DNA of 64,000 nt. It comes from Pseudomonas sp. Tri1 (lineage in GTDB: Bacteria > Pseudomonadota > Gammaproteobacteria > Pseudomonadales > Pseudomonadaceae). Every line of letters starts with the position of its first letter. The first letter of the stretch is position 1. This document shows, piece after piece, positions 1 to 9,170 of this stretch. Under the pieces are notes generated by a model. The model was not told the origin of the DNA. It saw only the letters and a program-made list of their open reading frames with translations, and did not search any database. The stretch is from assembly GCF_017968885.1 (NCBI RefSeq), contig NZ_CP072913.1, positions 6,550,501 to 6,614,500 on the forward strand, read 5' to 3'. A program made the translations under genes and the position numbers.

Positions 1-311
1 CGGCGGGCACCTCGGTGGTGAATTTCGGGCTGCCGGCCCTGGCCGGTAACAGCGCCTCGAACGTCGATGTCTCGGCCCTGGAAACCTTGATCCACCAGGC
101 CATCGCCACGTTCGAACCGCGCATCCTGCGCCACACCCTGCGTGTGCGCGCTGGGGCAACCGCCGAGATGAACCACAACGCCTTGAGTTTCGAGATCGAA
201 GGCGATCTCTGGGCCCAGCCCGTGCCGCTGCGCCTGATGCTGCAAACCGACCTGGACCTGGAAACCGGGCACGTGCGGGTGGTTAACGCCGACCAGCGGA
301 GGCGCCCATGA
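1..311 (+). CDS. tssE: T6SS baseplate protein TssE (gp25-like), 5' end outside window
   Basis: This is the C-terminal part of the T6SS baseplate wedge protein TssE, related to phage T4 gp25. The frame is open back to the first bases of the window, and the first residues ([15 protein letters not shown]) match the conserved GTS-x-NFGLP region of the family, so the true start lies upstream. Roughly the last 100 residues are present, including the core that assembles with TssF, TssG and TssK around the VgrG spike. Its stop overlaps the tssF start (ATGA), as expected in a translationally coupled tss operon. Confidence 0.93.
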   Translation, partial: AGTSVVNFGLPALAGNSASNVDVSALETLIHQAIATFEPRILRHTLRVRAGATAEMNHNALSFEIEGDLWAQPVPLRLMLQTDLDLETGHVRVVNADQRRRP

Positions 312-2167
312 ACCCGCGCCTGCTGGAGCTGTACAACCAGGAACTGCACCACGTGCGCGAAAGCGCGGCGGAGTTCGCCAAGGAATACCCCAAGATCGCC
401 AGCCGGCTGTCATTGTCCGGCATGGACTGCGCCGACCCGTACGTCGAGCGCTTGCTGGAAGGCTTCGCCTACCTGACGGCGCGGGTGCAACTCAAGCTCG
501 ACGCCGAATACCCGACGTTCACCCACAACCTGCTGGAAATCGCCTACCCCCATTACCTGGCGCCCACGCCGTCGATGACCGTGGTGCAACTGCAGGCCGA
601 CCCGGACGAAGGCTCGCTGAGCAGCGGCTTCCCGCTGCCCCGGGACACGGTCCTGCGCGCCGCCCTGGGGCGTGAAACCCAGACCTGCTGCGAGTACCGC
701 ACCGCCCACGCGGTGACGTTGTGGCCGTTGCAGGTCAGCCAGGCCGAGTACTTCGGCAACCCATCCGCCGTGCTCGGGCGCCTGGCCGCCAGCGAACCGA
801 AAGCCAAGGCTGGGCTGCGCATCACACTGCGCACCGGCGCCGAGCTGCCGTTCAACAGCCTGTCCCTGGACAACCTGCCGCTGTACCTCAGCGGGGCCGA
901 CGAGCAGCCCTTTCGCCTCTACGAGCAACTGCTGGGCAACGCCTGCGCGGTATTTGCCCGCAAGCCCGGTGGCAATTGGGTCGAACGCCTGCCGCAAGAC
1001 GCGCTGCGCTCACGTGGCTTCGATGATGCCGACGCCGCGCTGCCCGTAGTGCCGCGCGCCTTCCAAGGCTATCGCCTGTTGCAGGAATACTTCGCCCTGC
1101 CCCACCGCTTCCTGTTTGTCGACTTCACCCAACTGAGCCGCGCGGTCAAGCGTTGCGACGGCCAGGAGCTGGAGTTGATCGTGCTGTTCGACCGCCACGA
1201 CCCAAGCCTGGAAGGCAGCGTCGGTGCTTCGCAGTTCCTGCCGTTCTGCACCCCGGCCATTAACCTGTTCCCCAAGCGCCTGGATCGCATCCACCTGTCG
1301 GAACGGGTCAACGAACACCACGTGATCGCCGACCGCACCCGGCCGATGGATTTCGAAGTGCATTCGCTGACCGGCCTCACCGGCCACGGCACCGGGCCGG
1401 AACAACCGTTCCTGCCGTTCTATGCCGTACGCGATCCGTCCCGCTACGGGCGCGACCAGGCCTACTACACGGTGCGCCGTGAGCCGCGCGTGTTGTCCAG
1501 CGACCAGCGTCGCAACGGTCCGCGCTCGACCTACATCGGCAGCGAAACTTTCGTCAGCCTGGTGGACAGCCAGCAAGCGCCCTATCGCCACGACCTGCGC
1601 CAACTGGGCGTGACGGCCTTGTGCACCAACCGCGACCTGCCGCTGTTCATGAGCGTAGGCAGCGGCAAGACCGACTTCACCCTGGCCGACAGTGCGCCAG
1701 TCGGCGCGGTGCGCTGCGTCGCCGGCCCGAGCCGCCCTCGCGCCAGCCATGCCCACGACGCCAAGGCCTGGCGGCTGATCAGCCAGCTGTCGCTGAACTA
1801 TTTGTCCCTCAGCGAGCAAGGCCAAGGCGCCGCCGCCCTGCGTGAACTGCTGCGCCTGTACGGCGACAGCAACGACGCAGCGTTGCAATTGCAGATCGAA
1901 GGCCTGCGGGACGTCAGCAGCAAAGCCTGCACCCGACGCTTGCCGATGCCCGGCCCGATTGTGTTCGGGCGTGGCCTGGAGATCACCCTGGAATTCGATG
2001 AAAACGCGTTTCGCGGCACCGGAGTGTTCCTGCTCGGCGCCGTGTTCGAGCGCTTCCTGGCACGCTACGTGTCGATCAACAGTTTTACCGAGACGGTGAT
2101 CCGTACCACCGAACGCGGCGAGATCATGCGATGGAAAGCCAAGCCCGGACGTCGTCCGACCCTGTGA
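308..2167 (+). CDS. tssF: T6SS baseplate subunit TssF
   Basis: TssF (VasA/ImpG family) is a baseplate wedge component that, with TssG, forms the scaffold onto which the contractile sheath is built. The product is 619 residues, the usual family size. Its N-terminus ([20 protein letters not shown], then [14 protein letters not shown] and the [14 protein letters not shown] stretch) is the most conserved part of the family. The ATG overlaps the tssE stop by four bases and its 3' end overlaps tssG by 37 bases, so the genes are tightly coupled. Nothing looks truncated or frameshifted. Confidence 0.97.
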   Translation: MNPRLLELYNQELHHVRESAAEFAKEYPKIASRLSLSGMDCADPYVERLLEGFAYLTARVQLKLDAEYPTFTHNLLEIAYPHYLAPTPSMTVVQLQADPDEGSLSSGFPLPRDTVLRAALGRETQTCCEYRTAHAVTLWPLQVSQAEYFGNPSAVLGRLAASEPKAKAGLRITLRTGAELPFNSLSLDNLPLYLSGADEQPFRLYEQLLGNACAVFARKPGGNWVERLPQDALRSRGFDDADAALPVVPRAFQGYRLLQEYFALPHRFLFVDFTQLSRAVKRCDGQELELIVLFDRHDPSLEGSVGASQFLPFCTPAINLFPKRLDRIHLSERVNEHHVIADRTRPMDFEVHSLTGLTGHGTGPEQPFLPFYAVRDPSRYGRDQAYYTVRREPRVLSSDQRRNGPRSTYIGSETFVSLVDSQQAPYRHDLRQLGVTALCTNRDLPLFMSVGSGKTDFTLADSAPVGAVRCVAGPSRPRASHAHDAKAWRLISQLSLNYLSLSEQGQGAAALRELLRLYGDSNDAALQLQIEGLRDVSSKACTRRLPMPGPIVFGRGLEITLEFDENAFRGTGVFLLGAVFERFLARYVSINSFTETVIRTTERGEIMRWKAKPGRRPTL

Positions 2168-3183
2168 GTACCCTGGACGCGATGCACCAGGAACCCTGGG
2201 AATACGACTTCTTCCAGGCGTTGCGGCGCATCGAGTGCGAATCCCCCGAGTTGCCGCGCCTGGGCCATTCCCTGCGCCTGGCCGATGACCCGCTGCGTCT
2301 GGGGCAACAGGCCGAATGCACCTTTGCCCCGGCCACCCTGGCCTCGGTGCAACCGGGCCTCGACGGCGCGCCGGCACGCCTGGAGCAATTCTTCTTCGGC
2401 CTCGGCGGCCCCAACGGCCCGATGCCGCTGCACATCACCGAGTATGTGCGCGAACGCCAGCGCAACAACGCCGACAGCACCAGCAAACGCTTTTTCGATG
2501 TCTTCCACCATCGCCTGCTCAGCCTGTTCTACCGGGCCTGGGCCGAAGCGCGGCCGACGGTCAGCCACGACCGCCCGGACGATGACTACTGGTCGGCGCG
2601 CCTGGCCGCCCTCAGTGGCCGCGGCATGCCGAGCCTGCTCAATCAGGGGCTGATCCCCGACACGGCAAAGCTGCATTACAGCGGCCACCTGGCGGCGCAA
2701 ACCCGCTACCCGGACGGCTTGAAGGCGATTCTCAGCGAGTACTTCGGCCTGCCGGTGGAAATCGAAGAGTATGTCGGCCAATGGCTGGAACTGCCGGAGC
2801 GCAGCCGCGTCGGTGTCAGCGCCCATCAGTTGGGCACGGACTTCTGCCTGGGTCGCTACGTGTGGGATCGCCAGCACAAATTCCGCATTCGCCTGGGCCC
2901 GCTCAAGCTCGTTGACTACATGGGCATGCTGCCCGGCAGCCAACCGTTCAACGAGCTGGTGGCGTGGGTCGCCGAATACCTGGGCCATGAACTGGACTGG
3001 GACCTGAACCTGGTCCTGGAGCAGCCCGAAGTCCCGGCACTACAACTCAACGGTCGTTTCCGCCTGGGTTTCAACACCTGGCTGGGACGTCCCGAAACAG
3101 ATGCCAACGATCTAATACTGGCCCGGCATTACGCCGAACAGGCCAACACCTCACAGACCTCAAGGAGCCATGAGCATGGGTGA
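2131..3183 (+). CDS. tssG: T6SS baseplate subunit TssG
   Basis: TssG (VasB/ImpH family), 350 residues, partners TssF in the T6SS baseplate. The family is recognised by the N-terminal EPWEYDFFQALRRIE motif near residue 20, the GLGGPNGPMPLHITEYV segment near residues 90-105 and the FFDVFHHRLLSLFYRAW segment near 120-140. The start overlaps the end of tssF and the end overlaps tssH. Full length and normal organisation. Confidence 0.97.
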   Translation: MESQARTSSDPVSTLDAMHQEPWEYDFFQALRRIECESPELPRLGHSLRLADDPLRLGQQAECTFAPATLASVQPGLDGAPARLEQFFFGLGGPNGPMPLHITEYVRERQRNNADSTSKRFFDVFHHRLLSLFYRAWAEARPTVSHDRPDDDYWSARLAALSGRGMPSLLNQGLIPDTAKLHYSGHLAAQTRYPDGLKAILSEYFGLPVEIEEYVGQWLELPERSRVGVSAHQLGTDFCLGRYVWDRQHKFRIRLGPLKLVDYMGMLPGSQPFNELVAWVAEYLGHELDWDLNLVLEQPEVPALQLNGRFRLGFNTWLGRPETDANDLILARHYAEQANTSQTSRSHEHG

Positions 3184-5854
3184 AATCAGTCGCGCCGCGT
3201 TGTTCGGCAAACTCAACAGCGTGGCCTACAAAGCCATCGAAGCCGCCACCGTCTTCTGCAAGTTGCGCGGTAACCCTTACGTGGAACTGGCCCACTGGTT
3301 TCACCAGTTACTGCAACTGCAGGACTCGGACCTGCACCGCATCATCCGCCAGTTCAACATCGAGCCGGCACGCCTGGCCCGTGACCTGACCGAAGCGCTG
3401 GACCGTTTGCCTCGGGGTTCGACCTCCATCACCGATTTGTCGTCCCACGTGGAAGAAGCCGTGGAACGCGGCTGGGTCTACGGTAGCCTGATGTTCGGCG
3501 AAAGCCAGGTGCGCACCGGTTACCTGGTGCTGGGCATTCTCAAGACCCCGAGCCTGCGCCATGCGCTGCTGGGCCTGTCGTCGGAGTTCGACAAGGTCAA
3601 GGTCGAAGCCCTGAGCGAGCGCTTTGACGAATACGTCGGCGACTCGCCGGAAAACGCCCTGACCGCCAGCGACGGCTTCAATGCTGGTGCCGTGCCTGGC
3701 GAAGCCAGCGGTGCCATGGCCCCTAGCGCCATGGGCAAGCAGGAAGCCCTCAAGCGCTTCACCGTCGACCTCACCGAACAAGCCCGCAGCGGCAAGCTCG
3801 ACCCGATCGTCGGCCGCGACGAAGAGATCCGCCAACTGGTGGACATCCTCATGCGTCGCCGGCAGAACAACCCGATCCTCACCGGTGAAGCCGGTGTGGG
3901 CAAGACCGCCGTGGTCGAAGGCTTTGCCCTGCGCATCGTTGCCGGTGACGTACCACCGGCCCTCAAGGACGTGGAACTGCGCAGCCTCGACGTTGGCCTG
4001 TTGCAGGCCGGCGCGAGCATGAAAGGCGAGTTCGAACAACGCCTGCGCCAGGTCATCGAAGACGTCCAGGCCTCGCCCAAACCGATCATCCTGTTCATCG
4101 ACGAAGCCCACACCCTGGTCGGTGCCGGTGGCGCCGCCGGTACCGGTGACGCGGCCAACCTGCTCAAACCAGCCCTGGCTCGCGGCACCTTGCGCACCGT
4201 GGCCGCCACCACCTGGGCCGAGTACAAGAAGCACATCGAAAAAGACCCGGCCCTGACCCGTCGTTTCCAAGTGGTGCAAGTGGCCGAACCGTCGGAAGAC
4301 AAGGCACTGCTGATGATGCGCGGCGTGGCCTCGACCATGGAAAAACACCATCAGGTGCAGATCCTCGACGAAGCTCTGGAGGCCTCGGTCAAGTTGTCCC
4401 ATCGCTACATTCCTGCGCGCCAACTGCCGGACAAATCCGTGAGCCTGCTGGACACCGCGTGCGCCCGCGTCGCCATCAGCCTGCACGCCGTGCCGGCCGA
4501 AGTGGACGACAGCCGTCGGCGCATCGAAGCGCTGGAAACCGAGCTGCAAATCATCGCCCGTGAGCACGCGATTGGCGTGGTCATCGGCACTCGCCAGACC
4601 CACAGCGAGAACCTGCTGAGCGCCGAGCGCGAACGCCTGGCCGAGCTGGAAAGCCGCTGGGCCGAAGAGAAAACCCTGGTGGACGAACTGCTCGCCACCC
4701 GCGCCACCCTGCGCGAGCGCGTCGGCGTGGTGGACAGCGAGGATGGCAGCGAGACCAGCCACGAACTGCGCGAGAAGCTGGTGGACCTGCAACAGCGCCT
4801 GACCGCCCTGCAAGGTGAAAACCCGCTGATCCTGCCGACCGTGGATTACCAGGCCGTGGCCTCGGTGGTCGCCGACTGGACCGGTATCCCGGTGGGCCGC
4901 ATGGCCCGCAACGAACTGGAAACCGTGCTCAACCTCGACCAGCACCTGAAAAAACGCATCATCGGCCAGGACCACGCCCTGCAGATGATCGCCAAGCGCA
5001 TCCAGACCTCCCGCGCTGGCCTGGACAACCCAAGCAAGCCGATTGGCGTGTTCATGCTCGCCGGCACCTCCGGCGTGGGCAAGACCGAAACCGCCCTGGC
5101 CCTGGCCGAAGCCATGTACGGCGGCGAGCAGAACGTCATCACCATCAACATGAGCGAGTTCCAGGAAGCCCACACCGTGTCCACCCTCAAGGGCGCGCCA
5201 CCGGGCTACATCGGCTACGGCGAAGGCGGCGTGTTGACCGAAGCCGTGCGGCGCAAACCGTACAGCGTGGTGCTGCTGGACGAGGTGGAAAAAGCCCACC
5301 CGGACGTGCATGAGATCTTCTTCCAGGTGTTCGACAAAGGCGTGATGGAAGACGGCGAAGGCCGGGTGATCGACTTCAAGAACACCTTGATCCTGCTGAC
5401 CACCAACGCCGGCACCGAGTTGATTGCCGACGTCTGCAAAGACCCGCAGAACGTGCCCGAGCCGGAAGACATCGCCAAAGCCCTGCGCCAGCCGCTGCTG
5501 GAGATTTTCCCGCCGGCCCTGCTCGGCCGCCTGGTGACGATTCCGTACTACCCGCTCAGCGACGAGATGCTCAAGGCCATCACCCGCCTGCAACTCAACC
5601 GCATCAAGAAGCGCGTGGAAAGCACCCACAAAGTGGCCTTCGACTACGACGACGCGGTGATCGACCTGATCGTCTCGCGTTGCACCGAAACCGAAAGCGG
5701 CGGACGCATGATCGACACCATCCTGACCAACAGCCTGCTGCCGGACATGAGCCGCGAGTTCCTGACCCGCATGCTCGAAGGCAAGGCCCTGGCCGGTGTG
5801 CGGATCAGCGCGGTGGATAACGAATTGCAGTACGACTTCAGCGACGCGGCTTGA
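3176..5854 (+). CDS. tssH: T6SS AAA+ ATPase ClpV (TssH)
   Basis: ClpV disassembles the contracted TssB/TssC sheath so that it can be reused. The product of about 892 residues has a Clp N-domain (about 1-150), a first AAA+ module with Walker A GEAGVGKT near residue 240 and Walker B IILFIDEAH, a coiled middle domain (about 430-540), and a second AAA+ module with Walker A GTSGVGKTE near 635 and VVLLDEVEKAH as Walker B. I prefer the second ATG at 3176 over 3170 because AAGGAG (3162-3167) sits eight bases before it but only two before the first. It overlaps the end of tssG by eight bases. Confidence 0.96.
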   Translation: MGEISRAALFGKLNSVAYKAIEAATVFCKLRGNPYVELAHWFHQLLQLQDSDLHRIIRQFNIEPARLARDLTEALDRLPRGSTSITDLSSHVEEAVERGWVYGSLMFGESQVRTGYLVLGILKTPSLRHALLGLSSEFDKVKVEALSERFDEYVGDSPENALTASDGFNAGAVPGEASGAMAPSAMGKQEALKRFTVDLTEQARSGKLDPIVGRDEEIRQLVDILMRRRQNNPILTGEAGVGKTAVVEGFALRIVAGDVPPALKDVELRSLDVGLLQAGASMKGEFEQRLRQVIEDVQASPKPIILFIDEAHTLVGAGGAAGTGDAANLLKPALARGTLRTVAATTWAEYKKHIEKDPALTRRFQVVQVAEPSEDKALLMMRGVASTMEKHHQVQILDEALEASVKLSHRYIPARQLPDKSVSLLDTACARVAISLHAVPAEVDDSRRRIEALETELQIIAREHAIGVVIGTRQTHSENLLSAERERLAELESRWAEEKTLVDELLATRATLRERVGVVDSEDGSETSHELREKLVDLQQRLTALQGENPLILPTVDYQAVASVVADWTGIPVGRMARNELETVLNLDQHLKKRIIGQDHALQMIAKRIQTSRAGLDNPSKPIGVFMLAGTSGVGKTETALALAEAMYGGEQNVITINMSEFQEAHTVSTLKGAPPGYIGYGEGGVLTEAVRRKPYSVVLLDEVEKAHPDVHEIFFQVFDKGVMEDGEGRVIDFKNTLILLTTNAGTELIADVCKDPQNVPEPEDIAKALRQPLLEIFPPALLGRLVTIPYYPLSDEMLKAITRLQLNRIKKRVESTHKVAFDYDDAVIDLIVSRCTETESGGRMIDTILTNSLLPDMSREFLTRMLEGKALAGVRISAVDNELQYDFSDAA

Positions 5855-5876
5855 CGCTAAGGAACACTGTAAAACC

Positions 5877-5968
5877 CTGTGGGAGCGAGCTTGCTTGCGA
5901 TAGCGCAGTCACATTCAACATCCATGTTGACTGACACACAGCTATCGCGAGCAAGCTCGCTCCCACAG
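5877..5968. repeat. REPIN: inverted pair of REP elements
   Basis: Two REP copies face each other: TGTGGGAGCGAGCTTGCTTG at the left and its reverse complement at the right, with a 45-base spacer. The pair lies between tssH and the first vgrG and can form a long hairpin that may end or attenuate the tss transcript. It is a non-autonomous repeat mobilised by RAYT transposases; no RAYT gene is in the window. Confidence 0.9.
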
Positions 5969-6025
5969 TTGTTCCGGTGTCTTCAGGCAATCAGCGGCAC
6001 AGCCATTATCACAATGAGATAACCG

Positions 6026-7966
6026 ATGTTATTCAACCAAGCCTCGCGCCTGGCCAAGATCACCAGCCCCCTGGGACCTGAGGTCCTGTTGCTCAAGGAC
6101 ATGGGCGGCGGTGAAGAGCTGGGGCGGCTGTTCAACTACGAGTTGCAGCTGCATTCGCTGGACAACGCCATCGACCTCAACCAACTGCTCGGCAAGCCCA
6201 TGTGCGTGAGCCTGCAACTGGACGGCGGTGGCGAGCGCTATTTCCATGGCATCGTTGCCCGCTGCAGCCAGAACGTCGACCAGGGCCAGTTCGCCAGCTA
6301 TCAGGCCACCCTGCGCCCGTGGTTGTGGCTGCTGACCCGCACCTCCGATTGCCGGATTTTCCAGAACCTGACCATTCCGCAGATCATCAAGCAGGTGTTC
6401 CGCGACCTGGGTTTTTCCGATTTCGAAGACGCCCTGAGCCGGCCTTATCGCGAGTGGGAATACTGCGTGCAGTATCGCGAGACCAGTTTCGATTTCGTCA
6501 GCCGCTTGATGGAACAGGAAGGCATCTATTACTTCTTCCGCCATGAGCAGGGCCGTCATGTGCTGGTGCTGGCCGACGCCTATGGTGCCCACACCCGCGC
6601 TCCGGGCTACGGGTCAGTGCCCTACTACCCCAAGAATGAACAACAGCGCGAACGTGACCACATTCACGACTGGCACCTAGCCCAGGAAGTCCAGCCCGGT
6701 TCGCTGGAGCTCAACGACTATGATTTCCAGCGCCCCAGCGCACGCATCGACGTACGCTCGGCCATGCCCCGTCCGCACACCGCCGGCGACTACCCGCTGT
6801 ATGACTACCCCGGCACCTACGTGCAGAGCCAGGACGGTGAACACTACGCTCGCACTCGCATCGAGGCCTTGCAGACCCTGCACGAACAAGTGGAACTGGC
6901 CGGCAACGCCCGGGGCCTGGGCTCGGGGCATTTGTTCAGCCTCACCGGTTTCAGCCGCCAGGACCAGAACCGCGAATACCTGATCGTCGGCGCCCGCTAT
7001 TACATTTCCCAGGAAAGCGGCGAAACCAGCGGTGGCGCGCCGTCGGCCCAGTTCGAAAGCAGCCTGACCTGCATCGACGCCCAGCAAAGCTATCGCCCGC
7101 TGGCGACCACCCACCGGCCTATCGTCAAAGGCCCGCAAACTGCATTGGTGGTCGGCCCCAAGGGCGAGGAAATCTGGACTGATCAGTTCGGCCGGGTGAA
7201 GGTGCATTTCTACTGGGACCGGCACGATCAATCCAACGAAAACAGCTCGTGTTGGATTCGGGTGTCGCAGGCTTGGGCCGGCAAGAATTGGGGTTCGGTG
7301 CAGATCCCGCGCATTGGCCAGGAGGTGATCGTCAGCTTCCTTGAGGGGGATCCCGATAGGCCTATCGTCACCGGTCGTGTCTATAACGCGGAACAGACCG
7401 TACCGTATGCATTACCTGCCAATGCCACTCAAAGCGGCACCAAAAGCCGCTCCAGCAAGGGCGGTACGCCAGCGAATTTCAATGAAATCCGCATGGAAGA
7501 TAAAAAAGGCGCCGAGCAGCTGTACATCCACGCCGAGCGCAACCAGGACATCGCCGTGGAAGTGGATGAAAGCCACTGGGTGGGCCGCGACCGACGCAAG
7601 AACATCGACCGCAACGAAATCGTACGGATTGGCGAAGACCGCCTGCGCGCCGTGCAGCGCAACGATGCGTTGCTCGTCGGCGGAGCCAAGAGCGACAGCA
7701 TCAGCACCCAATACCTCGTGGAGGCGGGTTCGCAGATTCGACTGGTCTGTGGCAAAAGCGTGCTGGAGTTCAATGCCAGTGGCGAGATCAACATCTCGGG
7801 CACCGCGTTCAACATCTACGCCAGCGGCAATGGCAACATCGACACCGGCGGCCGTTTGGACCTCAACTCCGGAGGCGCCAGCGAAGTGGATGCCAAGGGC
7901 AAGGGCATCAAGGGTGTGATCGATGCGGCGGTAAAGGCGTTGTTCCCGGCTAAGGCCAAACGCTGA
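6026..7966 (+). CDS. vgrG: T6SS spike protein VgrG (first copy)
   Basis: VgrG (TssI) trimers form the puncturing tip of the T6SS and carry PAAR-tipped effectors. The 646-residue product has a gp27/gp44-like base (about 1-370), an OB-fold gp5 domain (about 385-470; GRVKVHFYWDRHDQSNENSS and WGSVQIPRIGQEV), and a C-terminal beta-helix needle with repeated short motifs (VGRDRRKNIDRNEIVRIG). It is almost identical to the second vgrG (13337-15268) up to about residue 530, then diverges. No extra effector domain is fused at the C-terminus. The cargo is probably one of the minus-strand PAAR proteins that follow. Confidence 0.96.
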   Translation: MLFNQASRLAKITSPLGPEVLLLKDMGGGEELGRLFNYELQLHSLDNAIDLNQLLGKPMCVSLQLDGGGERYFHGIVARCSQNVDQGQFASYQATLRPWLWLLTRTSDCRIFQNLTIPQIIKQVFRDLGFSDFEDALSRPYREWEYCVQYRETSFDFVSRLMEQEGIYYFFRHEQGRHVLVLADAYGAHTRAPGYGSVPYYPKNEQQRERDHIHDWHLAQEVQPGSLELNDYDFQRPSARIDVRSAMPRPHTAGDYPLYDYPGTYVQSQDGEHYARTRIEALQTLHEQVELAGNARGLGSGHLFSLTGFSRQDQNREYLIVGARYYISQESGETSGGAPSAQFESSLTCIDAQQSYRPLATTHRPIVKGPQTALVVGPKGEEIWTDQFGRVKVHFYWDRHDQSNENSSCWIRVSQAWAGKNWGSVQIPRIGQEVIVSFLEGDPDRPIVTGRVYNAEQTVPYALPANATQSGTKSRSSKGGTPANFNEIRMEDKKGAEQLYIHAERNQDIAVEVDESHWVGRDRRKNIDRNEIVRIGEDRLRAVQRNDALLVGGAKSDSISTQYLVEAGSQIRLVCGKSVLEFNASGEINISGTAFNIYASGNGNIDTGGRLDLNSGGASEVDAKGKGIKGVIDAAVKALFPAKAKR

Positions 7967-7986
7967 GGCTCACGGCCGGAACATCC

Positions 7987-8015
7987 GTGGCGAAGGAGCT
8001 TGCTCCCTCGCCACG
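7987..8015. repeat. Short palindromic REP-like hairpin
   Basis: GTGGCGAAGGAGCTTGCTCC followed by CTCGCCAC forms a compact hairpin between the convergent ends of vgrG and the minus-strand immunity genes. It is a single REP-class element and may act as a bidirectional terminator. Confidence 0.6.
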
Positions 8016-8043
8016 GGTTCATCGTTACCAGACCTTTCGACAA

Positions 8044-8307
8044 TCAGATGGCCGTACCGCGATTCGCTCCCGGCGGGACAATCAACAGCTCGTCCAGCTC
8101 GCGCCTTCTGCAACGGGCCACAAACGGCAGCGCGGCATCCGGGTCACGCCTGAACAGCTCAAAGGTTGCACGGTCGATTGCATAGTATTCCTCATAATCG
8201 ACCATGCCGTTGCTAACCGGTATGGAGACGTAGCATCGACCCGAGTCCTGTTCGGTCCCCACGCAGAACCTTTGGTCGCGGTGGACCAAGGCATCTTGAA
8301 ATTTCAC
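8044..8307 (-). CDS. Small hypothetical protein at the end of a T6SS effector-immunity operon
   Basis: An 87-residue soluble protein beginning VKFQDALVHRDQRFCVGTEQ. The GTG at 8307 is chosen because it overlaps the TGA of the preceding gene (GTGA), which indicates translational coupling. I do not recognise the family. There is no signal peptide or membrane segment, and the middle part (YVSIPVSNGMVDYEEYYAID) looks like a folded beta-rich domain. It is the last gene of a run starting with a PAAR effector, so an extra immunity or accessory role is an inference from position only. Confidence 0.7.
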   Translation of the reverse strand: MKFQDALVHRDQRFCVGTEQDSGRCYVSIPVSNGMVDYEEYYAIDRATFELFRRDPDAALPFVARCRRRELDELLIVPPGANRGTAI

Positions 8308-8633
8308 TCGTTTGTAAGCCGGTATTGACCGGGCTGCGTCCACGCGACTCGCAAATACTTGCCCCTCAGCAGTTGCTCGTCACGAAGATATTCGAAAACT
8401 TCGGAGGGGCAACATTCCTTGCCCGCCGAAAAGGCCACGCCCAATGAACGGAGCTCATCGAATACCCCAGCCTTCTGCTTGTTGTCCGCGACGCGCAAAA
8501 GGTAGATATCTTGTTCTGTCGCATTCGAAAACCCGATGGCACGCAGGGAAGAATCCAGCGCGTTATCCATGATTCGAACACGAATCGATTCACCGTCGGC
8601 TCTTTCCACGTAGGCCTTCAGCCTATCATTCAT
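8304..8633 (-). CDS. Small hypothetical protein in effector-immunity operon
   Basis: A cytosolic protein of about 109 residues (MNDRLKAYVERADGESIRVR) with no family I can name. The ATG at 8633 is preferred; a GTG lies directly before it. It begins a few bases after the stop of the likely immunity gene (8637-9170) and overlaps the next gene by four bases, so three small genes follow the effector as one unit. It may be an additional immunity gene, or the residue of an earlier toxin-immunity pair whose toxin has been replaced. Confidence 0.7.
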   Translation of the reverse strand: MNDRLKAYVERADGESIRVRIMDNALDSSLRAIGFSNATEQDIYLLRVADNKQKAGVFDELRSLGVAFSAGKECCPSEVFEYLRDEQLLRGKYLRVAWTQPGQYRLTNE

Positions 8634-8636
8634 CAC

Positions 8637-9170
8637 TCAGAGATTGGCCGGCACGAAGTCAGGGCCGCCCAGCTTATCCCGGACAAACAGGGCGGTGCGC
8701 ATCAGTGGCCCCCACAAGCCGTTCTGGCTGTTCCAGGTGCCGCCCGCCCACCGCGTATCCTGAACAAGCTCAGCCTTGTTGAGCTCAAGCTGCCGCTGAA
8801 GGGCCAGCGCCACGGCCCCCATATCGATCTCGAACAGGTCGGCATAAAGCCCCTCGGGTTGTGCGTGCTTTTTGCTCAGGCAAAACCGGTAGTACCAGAC
8901 CCACACCGCTGCGACATAAATTGCCCGATTACGATCAGGGTAGGTTGCGAGAATCTTGAGCAAAGCCGCCACAAAGCGCCCAGGAAACTGAGGGTCACGC
9001 GTCTGTTGCCAATAACGCAACACCAACAAATCGAAAGCCGCGACGATGTTCTGCGGCTCTTCGTTATCGTTCTTGGCTTCTTGGAAGTAGAACGGCTCGC
9101 CGACTAGGAATTTATCCAGCTCATCATTGGCCAGGGCCAGCAGCAATACGTTGTCTAGGTTGGCACTCAT
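8637..9170 (-). CDS. Probable immunity protein for the adjacent PAAR effector
   Basis: A 177-residue, mainly helical, acidic protein without signal peptide (MSANLDNVLLLALANDELDK). Its ATG overlaps the stop of the upstream effector (ATGA), the typical arrangement for T6SS effector-immunity pairs. No Pfam-type motif is obvious to me. The helical region with RYWQQTRDPQF, FVAALLKIL and RNRAIYVAAVWVWYYRF around residues 50-95 is the most distinctive part. The immunity role is inferred from position and size; no catalytic function is visible. A cytosolic location would mean its toxin acts in the cytoplasm. Confidence 0.75.
   Translation of the reverse strand: MSANLDNVLLLALANDELDKFLVGEPFYFQEAKNDNEEPQNIVAAFDLLVLRYWQQTRDPQFPGRFVAALLKILATYPDRNRAIYVAAVWVWYYRFCLSKKHAQPEGLYADLFEIDMGAVALALQRQLELNKAELVQDTRWAGGTWNSQNGLWGPLMRTALFVRDKLGGPDFVPANL

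Noticed and set aside
3308..5629. A 773-codon minus-strand open frame inside tssH
   Set aside because: Shadow of ClpV, whose Walker motifs are intact in the plus frame.
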